Shown here piece by piece: positions 5,666 to 11,371 of a stretch of DNA of 11,371 bases. Numbering within the stretch: position 1 is the first letter of the stretch; every line of letters begins with the position of its first letter. The DNA is taken from assembly GCA_009649835.1 (NCBI GenBank), contig PYCK01000042.1, positions 1-11,371 of the forward strand, written 5' to 3'. Under the pieces are notes generated by a model. The model was not told where the DNA came from. It worked only from the letters and a program-made list of their open reading frames with translations, and made no database searches. The DNA is from Candidatus Methanocomedens sp. (lineage in GTDB: Archaea; Halobacteriota; Methanosarcinia; Methanosarcinales; Methanocomedenaceae). The position numbers and the translations under genes were made by a program.

Positions 5666-8398
5666 TTAAAAATCAAATAATCGGGCCTGTCCTTTCTTTT
5701 CCGTAGTCTTACTTTTTCTTGCCTTGTTGCCAGTATGCCCAGTTTCCAGGCCGCCACCGAAATCCGCAAGTCCCTTTTGCTTCTCATCATAATCCAGGAC
5801 AGATGCATCCACACCCAGTTCCCTCAGGATACGCTCCACAGGCGGAAGTATCTGTTTCTTGACATAATAATCAACATCAAGGGCAATATTATTCTCCTTC
5901 ACATACTCAGGGTCCTCTGCCCTTTCAACAAACAGTCCGCTGCCAGCTGTTATCACAAAAGGTATCCTGTCCCCGATCGAGGGCACAAACCGTAAGCGCT
6001 TCCTCATTTTCTCCACAACAGTCACATGGGGCTGTTTGTTACGGTAACTCTCGGTCTTTTTGGTATATTTCCTTGTCAGCACCAGGTCATTTATAGCCGA
6101 AGGCTCGGCTGCAATATCAATATTCCGCACACTGCTGATGACCTGCCTGACATATGTAACAGCCTCTTCGACCCTGCCCTCCTTTAACACAAGTTCCAGT
6201 ACATGGTTCAGGGTCTTGCTGGTAAGCTCACACCAGTCGCGCCTGACTGTTTCCATACCCTTTACCTTGATACTGTCAGACCAGCCTTTTTCCCCTGGTT
6301 CAAATACCCATACCGCATATCGCTTCTTAGCAATGAAAATGGAACGCCTGGAAAAACTCTCGAACTCCAGCTCCATCGGGTCAGGCAGTGTACCAGATAC
6401 GATACCTGAGATCTTACGCCCTACTGCACCTGCATCATCCAGCGATATGCCTTCAGGTGACAACTTCACGAACACACTGTCAGTATCCCCGTACACCACT
6501 GACAGGTCGACCTTCCGTGCCGTATCCCTGTCCAGTCCTTTCTCTGCCAGTTCCGTATCCAGGTACGCCTGGTGGTTGATAATGTATATACTGCCGATCT
6601 GCCCTTCCACGACCTGCTTGGTGTTCAGGATGTTCTCCCTGCCAAAACTGGTCACTGAATTGGCCAGCGTGAGACTGTACAGTTTTGCCCTCGTGTAACC
6701 TGAATACCCGTAATAACTGTTCAGCAATATCTTCAGGGCATGTTGTGTGGCATCCAGTACCCGGGCTTCATCGCCTGAGGCATCTTTCATCCTCTGCTTG
6801 GTCTCGATGCGCTGGTTCAGCAATCCCTCCAGTATGGTCGGCACAATGCCGCGCTGAACGTCTGAGGATACATACTTGCCGCCCGAAGGGGTTACCACCA
6901 CATCGCCATCAGGCACATCACCTATGATCTCAGTGGTATAGCACAGGTTGTGCGCCATCATGATGGTAGGATAGAGCGACTTATAGTCCAGTATGACCAC
7001 ATCTTCCAGCAGGCCCTTTTTTGGTTCCAGCACCTCGCCGCCTTTTAGTTCTTCACTTTTTACCCGGCGCTGGTGGGCCAGGTCGCTATCTGGCCTGGGC
7101 GCCATGACCCTGTTGTGGGAACGGTACTCCCTGAGCAGGATGTTCTCTACCATATTTGTCTGGCCGCCGTCCAGGATGTCCTGTATCAGGGTGCCGCTGA
7201 CCCTGGATAATGCCATGAACCTGTCCAGCAGGCTTAACTGCTGCAAAAGGTCCATTGCCAGTTCAGCATCCCGCCTGGCATAATCGATAAATTTCCTGAA
7301 CTTCTCACCTGTATCGTTCCAGTATTCTTCCATATCTGCCGGATTGACATCCAGCTTCTCCTTATCCAGCAGTTCCCTGGCAGTGTTTTTCAGCGTATAT
7401 TGTTTCAGGCTGAAATCCCGCCTGATTATTGGCAGTACGTCCACAGCAACACGACCTGCCATATAGATTTTTGTCACATAACCGATCTTGCGGTAGAACA
7501 CTGACCTGCCGTCACGGCCCATTGCCGATTTTATCTTGATCTTGCGCCCCGCCTCCAGGGTCTTTACCCTGTCTACGATATATGGAATATCGAAACTATT
7601 GGAATTGTATCCAACGAACATGTCAGGGTCGTATTCCCTGATAATCCTAAAGAAGCGCTCAAGCATTTCCACTTCATCAGGGAAGCTTTCAGTGTCGCTG
7701 TCCAGCCCCTCCGCTTTTTTTGACAACAGGACAGTAGTATTGCTGCCATTGAATTGCGGCTCGAATGTACAGGAAATCATTACAATAGGGGCTTTTTCAG
7801 GTACAGGCATGCCGCCGTCGATTGGCAGGCATTCGATATCGAATGCCATGTACTTTAACTGGGAATTTGGGATAATATCCACAGGTGTAATAGTATCAGC
7901 TACTATCTTGACCTGTGATTCCACCTCGAACAGGCTGATACCATTGAATTTATCACCTTCCAGCGGATTTGAGTCTGTCTCGACCCAGGACATGCCGCCG
8001 ATACCCGAATCGATCATGAATCGGTTCCTGAACAGTATATCGGTCTCATATATCTCTGAGACCCCGTTCATCTGAAGGATGTCATCCCTTATGGCAGGTA
8101 CGCCTTTTGGGTCCTTGAGGATGAGTTTTAGCATGGTGGTAGGTTTATTAAAATATCCTACGGGTTCATAGCGTTCTGTTAGTTGTACGTCAGTGACGTG
8201 TTCTGTGAACGTTGCTTTGATATTTTCTGCAAGTTCACCTGCCTTTCCAGGGTTATCGGGTTTTAAAAAGAAGTACGGTTTAAAGCCTGGTACAAAACAG
8301 CAAATGCTCTGCCCGGCTTCGTTCTTACCGTACAGGCGTATGACCGGGCTGCCCAGATCATCATAGGTATAGTCGGCATCCAGTATCTGGAATTTCAT
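5666..8398 (-). CDS. polB: Family B DNA polymerase (replicative PolB)
   Basis: 910 aa, longer than the roughly 775-aa Pyrococcus enzyme. The 3'-5' exonuclease site is complete: Exo I D187/E189 (AFDIECLP), Exo II N265 and D270 (YNSNSFD), and Exo III Y373-x3-D377 (YARRD). Polymerase motifs follow: motif A DYKSLYP (471-477), motif B K556 to G564 (KILLNSYYG), motif C YGDTDS (636-641) and KKRY (691-694). Residues about 870-903 are a basic flexible linker ending in QARLFDF (904-910), a C-terminal PCNA-interacting (PIP-like) motif that should tether the enzyme to the sliding clamp. It therefore acts at the replication fork and in repair with proofreading. The ATG at 8398 gives a normal start (MKFQILDADY); no strong ribosome binding site precedes it. 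It heads the unit that runs on to the hydrolase and 169-aa genes. No broken motif is seen. Confidence 0.97.
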   Translation of the reverse strand: MKFQILDADYTYDDLGSPVIRLYGKNEAGQSICCFVPGFKPYFFLKPDNPGKAGELAENIKATFTEHVTDVQLTERYEPVGYFNKPTTMLKLILKDPKGVPAIRDDILQMNGVSEIYETDILFRNRFMIDSGIGGMSWVETDSNPLEGDKFNGISLFEVESQVKIVADTITPVDIIPNSQLKYMAFDIECLPIDGGMPVPEKAPIVMISCTFEPQFNGSNTTVLLSKKAEGLDSDTESFPDEVEMLERFFRIIREYDPDMFVGYNSNSFDIPYIVDRVKTLEAGRKIKIKSAMGRDGRSVFYRKIGYVTKIYMAGRVAVDVLPIIRRDFSLKQYTLKNTARELLDKEKLDVNPADMEEYWNDTGEKFRKFIDYARRDAELAMDLLQQLSLLDRFMALSRVSGTLIQDILDGGQTNMVENILLREYRSHNRVMAPRPDSDLAHQRRVKSEELKGGEVLEPKKGLLEDVVILDYKSLYPTIMMAHNLCYTTEIIGDVPDGDVVVTPSGGKYVSSDVQRGIVPTILEGLLNQRIETKQRMKDASGDEARVLDATQHALKILLNSYYGYSGYTRAKLYSLTLANSVTSFGRENILNTKQVVEGQIGSIYIINHQAYLDTELAEKGLDRDTARKVDLSVVYGDTDSVFVKLSPEGISLDDAGAVGRKISGIVSGTLPDPMELEFESFSRRSIFIAKKRYAVWVFEPGEKGWSDSIKVKGMETVRRDWCELTSKTLNHVLELVLKEGRVEEAVTYVRQVISSVRNIDIAAEPSAINDLVLTRKYTKKTESYRNKQPHVTVVEKMRKRLRFVPSIGDRIPFVITAGSGLFVERAEDPEYVKENNIALDVDYYVKKQILPPVERILRELGVDASVLDYDEKQKGLADFGGGLETGHTGNKARKSKTTEKKGQARLFDF

Positions 8399-8539
8399 CT
8401 GGTCATACAGTTAATTTGGAATTGACTTAAGAGTTTCCAAAACAGGATGAATATTGGTGGGTATAATTTTAGAAATGTAGAAGCAGTATAAACAGAATTG
8501 AGGAATTCGGGAGTTATTCGGAGATACTATGATAGAACA

Positions 8540-8722
8540 TCAGTTACTTATCTCAGCAAGTTTAAGGCCGATCAATCCCACGATTATCACAAAAACAAGT
8601 AATATTGCTACATTTCCATAGCCAGCATAAGCTGAAAATAGTGTATTGACAATAACAATCAGAATAATGAAAACCGCTACAGCGCCAACTGAGGAAGCAA
8701 TCTCAATATATGTCTTTTTCAT
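8540..8722 (-). CDS. 60-aa protein with two membrane segments
   Basis: MKKTYIEIASSVGAVAVFII begins the first hydrophobic helix (about 8-28). AYAGYGN forms a short loop and a second helix (about 36-56) ends in KLAEISN. The protein is almost entirely membrane-embedded. I chose the ATG at 8722, preceded by AGGATCC. A TTG at 8806 would add 28 residues, but that extension overlaps the promoter region of the opposite gene and looks non-coding. The gene diverges from the 107-aa gene with a 175-nt gap. I do not recognise the family and see no motif beyond the two helices. Confidence 0.6.
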   Translation of the reverse strand: MKKTYIEIASSVGAVAVFIILIVIVNTLFSAYAGYGNVAILLVFVIIVGLIGLKLAEISN

Positions 8723-8810
8723 GGATCCTGATAAGGTTGTAATAACTAATAAGTTTATCTTCATTAATTGTGGATGGGAAAGGATAGTATACAAGATATA
8801 GCGCAAATCA

Positions 8811-8858
8811 TATATATTAGTAACACGAATAGATATAATTGTAATACTTGGTATTACA
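8811..8858 (+). promoter_or_regulatory. TATA box and inverted-repeat operator before the 107-aa gene
   Basis: TATATATTAG (8811-8820) is a good archaeal TATA box, predicting a start near 8840. Exactly there lies TGTAATAC-TTG-GTATTACA (8840-8858), a perfect 8-bp inverted repeat with a 3-nt spacer. It could be a repressor site at the transcription start, or a small hairpin at the 5' end of the roughly 57-nt leader. Being in the gap between divergent genes, it could control both. Confidence 0.6.
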
Positions 8859-8897
8859 TAAAAATAGATTATTAATACAAACGGAGAGTGATGAAGT

Positions 8898-9221
8898 ATG
8901 CCCGCAGAAAATGATTTGCCATCTCATGTAAGAACATGGGAACAGACAAACCCTAAAGCATTTGAAATATACAAGGAAGCATTCAATAAGAACCGGATGG
9001 CCAACATACCAGTACTCCAGGAGATTATGGAACCAATAGCACAAAAAACCGTTGATAATATTAATTCCCACCCGGAAGATCTATGGAAGATATTCAAACA
9101 AGCAGCCCATGAGCTTGAAGATCCCACCGATACGAACCAGATCATGGCACTGTATGATGCCGTATATGCAAAAATGGACCTATTGCAACAGAAAAAACTG
9201 GCATATCATATGGCATATTAG
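8898..9221 (+). CDS. 107-aa helical soluble protein of unknown function
   Basis: It starts at the ATG at 8898, preceded 5 nt upstream by GTGAT (8888-8892) within a GGAGAGTGAT stretch. The sequence is helical and mixed-charge (THE TWEQTNPKAFEIYKEAFN and VLQEIMEPIAQKTVDNI segments, then DLWKIFKQAAHELED and a C-terminal MDLLQQKKLAYHMAY). There is no signal peptide, membrane segment, cysteine or recognisable catalytic motif; W14 and W63 are the only tryptophans. Upstream is a TATA box with an inverted-repeat operator, so expression is probably regulated. A terminator-like hairpin lies about 215 nt downstream, beyond a repeat element. I do not recognise a family. Confidence 0.75.
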   Translation: MPAENDLPSHVRTWEQTNPKAFEIYKEAFNKNRMANIPVLQEIMEPIAQKTVDNINSHPEDLWKIFKQAAHELEDPTDTNQIMALYDAVYAKMDLLQQKKLAYHMAY

Positions 9222-9244
9222 GGGTCATATTATCGTCTGATAGT

Positions 9245-9396
9245 CAAATTAGCGTATCCACTTCAAATCTATGGGTAATTTAAAAATTATCAGACAGGAT
9301 TAACAGGATCGACAGGATATACTGCAATGTCAACATCCTGTAAATCCTGTAAATCCGGTCAAAATACCATGCTTTTTGAAGTGGATACAAATTACC
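9245..9396. mobile_element. MITE-like palindromic element
   Basis: The perfect 14-bp terminal inverted repeats GTATCCACTTCAAA (9254-9267) and TTTGAAGTGGATAC (9375-9388) bound about 135 bp. Just outside are direct repeats CAAATTAGC (9245-9253) and CAAATTACC (9388-9396), which match at 8 of 9 positions and could be a target-site duplication, though the right copy shares its first base with the inverted repeat. No transposase is encoded. The interior is itself a hairpin of ACAGGAT units. A non-autonomous element or a structured RNA gene would both fit. Confidence 0.55.
9293..9360. repeat. ACAGGATnn 9-nt repeats in inverted arrangement
   Basis: Three ACAGGAT units at 9-nt spacing (9293-9318) face three complementary units at the same spacing (9335-9360, ATCCTGTAA twice, then ATCCGGTC). 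The 26-nt arms match at 22 of 26 positions around a 16-nt loop, so the region can fold into a long hairpin. From memory, similar ACAGGAT-type repeats occur scattered in unrelated prokaryotic genomes; this was not checked. Confidence 0.8.
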
Positions 9397-9436
9397 TGGC
9401 TTTTCAGGTCTATCATTCCATTTTAAATAACAATTG

Positions 9437-9469
9437 AGGCCCCTCTGGGAGTAGGGGCCTTTTTCTTTT
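9437..9469 (+). terminator. Hairpin with T-tract
   Basis: AGGCCCCT (9437-9444) and AGGGGCCT (9453-9460) form a perfect 8-bp stem with an 8-nt loop, followed by TTTTTCTTTT. It has the form of an intrinsic terminator for rightward transcription, either of the 107-aa gene or of an RNA from the repeat element just before it. Confidence 0.7.
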
Positions 9470-9651
9470 CCAGACCGGAGTAGATTCATTTTTTTGTTGT
9501 ACTGAAAAATCGGGTAACGTAATCGTGTATTCCATTCATTCTTTTATTCATTAATCTACAAGATTATGTACTCAAGTTGATCCAACCGAAGAGAAGATTT
9601 TCTTGTCTTGATTTCCTCTGTTCCGGCTGATAATATATATTTTCAGATATT

Positions 9652-9660
9652 AGTATAAAC
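9652..9660 (+). promoter_or_regulatory. TATA box of the glycosyltransferase gene
   Basis: AGTATAAAC lies about 29 nt (box centre) before the ATG at 9685, so transcription should begin at or just before the start codon. No ribosome binding site is present, which fits a leaderless mRNA. Confidence 0.5.
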
Positions 9661-9684
9661 CATTAATACTTTTATAATACCCAT

Positions 9685-10680
9685 ATGGAAAAAGTTTGTG
9701 TGATGATACCGGTTGCGCCTTTTGAACCCCTTTCAATAATTCAAAAATCAGTCGATTCACTGAAACAACTGGATACATCTGGTCTGGGCGTTAATATTAC
9801 TTACATAATAGATTGTCCGGATGGACCTGACCATCGCACCCGGTACTTGAAGTCCGGAAACATTGGTTACCTGGCCCGGTTTGATACACGTGGGCGCAGG
9901 GGTGGTGCCATCAATGACGGCCTGGATGCTATCAGGGGACCGGATGGGATACTGGATGCCGATTACATTGCACTTTTTGATGTGGATAGTCGACCCGAAC
10001 CCGATTTTATATTGAAGTGCATCGATGCCCTTAAAATGGATGCAAATGCCGTGATAGCAAGCGGCACACGGTACATCACTAACCAGGATTCAGGGTGGGT
10101 GGCCAGGATAATCGCTGCCGAATATTCTTTTTTCGCAGACGTGTACCGGCTGTATGAACGCTTTGACGGGTTCAAACAATTCAATGGGCTTATTGGTGTG
10201 ATAGATGCAAGGGCACTTGATGGTACAAGTCTCAACGAAGATGTATACTGTGAAGACCTGGAATTCACGCAGCGGATGTACATCAGCGGCAAAAAACCTG
10301 TACTGGCAGAAACAAAAGTGGGTGAACAGGGGCCCACCAGCCTTAAAGAACTCTACAACCAGCGGATACGATGGATGTCAGGTGCACTGGAGGGAGTGGA
10401 GGAGAATATGGTGCGCTTCTACTCTGCCCCCATCCCTGTGAACCAGAAGCTGGCATGGTTTACGTCCATGACGCTACCCTTTGTTGCATTTTTGCTGACC
10501 CCCATTGTCCCTGTCTATGGATTAAGGCTCTGGTCAAAGGGGCAGGACCGTGTATTGTTCAAGACTGTGGGATTAGTGTTCCATGTATGGCTGATCAGCT
10601 TTTGCGGTGTGCAGGCAATATTGAACCGCATAAGAAGGAAAAAGACGGGATGGACCGATACTTCCCGTTCTGATATTTGA
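9685..10680 (+). CDS. Family 2 glycosyltransferase, membrane-anchored
   Basis: 331 aa. A GT-A domain begins CVMIPVAPFEPLSII. The substrate-handling segment RRGGAINDGL (71-80) corresponds to GKAGALN in relatives. The metal/nucleotide DxD is D99-V-D101 (ALFDVDSRPEPDF). The catalytic-base region is E190-D191 (YCEDLEF), and QRIRW (226-230) is the QxxRW motif of processive synthases such as cellulose and hyaluronan synthase. Two hydrophobic segments (about 257-280 and 290-312) follow, and the protein ends with a basic tail. It should transfer a sugar from a nucleotide-sugar on the cytosolic face, perhaps for a surface polysaccharide or protein glycan. Fewer membrane segments than true processive synthases argue against it forming a full export channel alone. 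It is a single-gene unit. Confidence 0.9.
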   Translation: MEKVCVMIPVAPFEPLSIIQKSVDSLKQLDTSGLGVNITYIIDCPDGPDHRTRYLKSGNIGYLARFDTRGRRGGAINDGLDAIRGPDGILDADYIALFDVDSRPEPDFILKCIDALKMDANAVIASGTRYITNQDSGWVARIIAAEYSFFADVYRLYERFDGFKQFNGLIGVIDARALDGTSLNEDVYCEDLEFTQRMYISGKKPVLAETKVGEQGPTSLKELYNQRIRWMSGALEGVEENMVRFYSAPIPVNQKLAWFTSMTLPFVAFLLTPIVPVYGLRLWSKGQDRVLFKTVGLVFHVWLISFCGVQAILNRIRRKKTGWTDTSRSDI

Positions 10681-10776
10681 TATTACAAAGTCCTGATTCC
10701 GTGAATACTACCTGATGTGTATACACAAAATGCCAGATTTTATCCTAACAATAGACTAATATAAAATAATGTAACA

Positions 10777-10784
10777 TATATAAA
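10777..10784 (+). promoter_or_regulatory. TATA box of the PAS-protein gene
   Basis: TATATAAA lies about 46 nt before the ATG at 10827, predicting a start near 10805 and a short leader with a GGGGG stretch (10816-10820) close to the start codon. A second A/T-rich block (ATATAAAATA, about 10760) is an alternative. Confidence 0.5.
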
Positions 10785-10826
10785 TTGAGAGAGAAAACAT
10801 ATATTACTACTTGCCGGGGGTTTTAG

Positions 10827-11371
10827 ATGAATAAGACCATACAAGATTCACCACTTCTTTTCATGGAAAAAGAATTGCGACTAATTAGTCAGGATGCTTT
10901 GTTAATCTTTGATACGAAAGGCATTATTGTTGATGTGAACAACACAACAGTCCGGATTTTCGGGAAAAATCGGGATGAACTGATTGGAACACCTTTTATT
11001 GATCACTTTAGTGATCCGGTTGATGCAAACAATGCAGTAGAGCAAGTATTTGATACAGGAGAGGTAAGGGATTACGAACTGGTCATAGAAATGGGGGACG
11101 TACCCAATACCATTGTTGCATTTAAGATGTCGCTATACAAAGACCAGACAGGAAAGGTAACAGGGGCATTTGCCGCTGGCTATGACATCAGCCGACACAA
11201 GTGTGAAATGCTGGAAATGCATTACCTGCAGCACTACAACCGGGGATTGATCGAGACGAGCCTGGATCCTTTGGTGACATTTGACCGGGAAGGGATCATA
11301 CTGGATGTGAACGAGGCAACGATACTTGCTACAGGCAGAGGAAAGGAAGAGTTGATAGGAACCCCGTTTGC
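10827..11371 (+). CDS. PAS-domain signalling protein, N-terminal part (runs off the window)
   Basis: 181 codons are visible with no stop. Residues about 18-122 form a first PAS domain (LISQDALLIFDTKGIIVDVN, FGKNRDELIGTPF, then RDYELVI and the GAFAAGYDISRHK closing strand). Residues about 138 onward begin a second one (LIETSLDPLVTFDREGIILD, GRGKEELIGTPF). The serial PAS layout and LIETSLDPLVTFD wording are typical of multi-sensor proteins of methane-metabolising archaea, usually histidine kinases with a C-terminal HisKA/HATPase unit. The output domain is outside the window, so kinase activity is unproven. No transmembrane segment is in the visible part, so it is probably cytosolic. No heme- or FAD-binding residue set can be assigned. 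The start is the ATG at 10827. Confidence 0.85.
   Translation, partial: MNKTIQDSPLLFMEKELRLISQDALLIFDTKGIIVDVNNTTVRIFGKNRDELIGTPFIDHFSDPVDANNAVEQVFDTGEVRDYELVIEMGDVPNTIVAFKMSLYKDQTGKVTGAFAAGYDISRHKCEMLEMHYLQHYNRGLIETSLDPLVTFDREGIILDVNEATILATGRGKEELIGTPF

Larger units (their letters stand above)
9222..9684. other. 463-nt gene-free gap
   Basis: No credible gene is seen on either strand. The left half holds a MITE-like palindromic element (9245-9396), followed by a terminator-like hairpin (9437-9469). The right part (about 9480-9640) is AT-rich without clear structure, and the promoter of the glycosyltransferase gene lies at its end. A 69-codon minus-strand frame (9489-9280) reads through the repeat element and has no family resemblance. 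Confidence 0.75.

Noticed and set aside
6060..6698. 212-codon open frame on the plus strand
   Set aside because: It lies entirely antisense to the polymerase core of polB, which has all its motifs. The frame is S/T/P-rich, typical of an antisense shadow.
9293..9360. CRISPR-like array
   Set aside because: The repeated unit is 7-9 nt, arranged as two facing inverted sets, with no spacers of CRISPR length and no cas genes nearby.
9280..9489. 69-codon open frame on the minus strand
   Set aside because: It reads through the ACAGGAT palindrome (RIYRIYR, ILSILLILS are translated repeat units) and the terminator hairpin, with no ribosome binding site or family resemblance.

Overview
The window looks like a chromosomal piece of a euryarchaeon of the Methanosarcinales type (a methanogen, ANME or Methanoperedens-like lineage). 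Evidence: an archaeal family B replicative DNA polymerase with a C-terminal PCNA-binding motif, TATA-type promoters, some apparently leaderless starts, GGTGA/GTGAT-style ribosome binding sites, secreted proteins with type IV pilin/archaellin-like N-termini, and tandem PAS domains of a type common in these archaea. The genus cannot be fixed from the sequence alone.

Layout. (1) 30-2955 is a cell-surface region: two small tandem secreted proteins with pilin-like N-termini and one Ig-like domain each (30-476, 479-913), a minus-strand coiled-coil membrane protein (922-1617), and a large divergent pilin-like protein with an Ig-like domain and a carbohydrate-binding-like C-terminus (1693-2955). (2) 3041-3660 is a complete vapBC toxin-antitoxin pair with a palindromic operator over its promoter. 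(3) 3673-4325 on the minus strand holds three very small genes: a 61-aa antitoxin-like protein, a HicB-like antitoxin without HicA, and a 52-aa antitoxin-like protein. The tail of the last gene carries a 29-bp perfect copy of a piece of the large pilin-like gene. (4) 8398-4496 on the minus strand is a tight three-gene unit: DNA polymerase B, a metallo-beta-lactamase-fold hydrolase and a charged helical protein of unknown role. (5) 8540-9221 holds two divergent small genes of unknown function with an inverted repeat at the likely transcription start of the rightward one. (6) 9222-9684 is a long gap with a MITE-like palindromic element built on 9-nt ACAGGATnn units, followed by a terminator-like hairpin. 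(7) 9685-10680 is a membrane-anchored family 2 glycosyltransferase. (8) 10827 to the window end is the N-terminus of a PAS-domain signalling protein.

How they fit: the surface proteins carry many N-glycosylation sequons, and the coiled-coil protein could anchor or organise them; that link is inference. The toxin-antitoxin genes and the repeat element between housekeeping and surface genes mark the variable part of the locus. The most unusual signals are the 29-bp GC-rich repeat shared by a pilin-like gene and a small antitoxin-like gene, the MITE-like element, and the antitoxin-only cluster.
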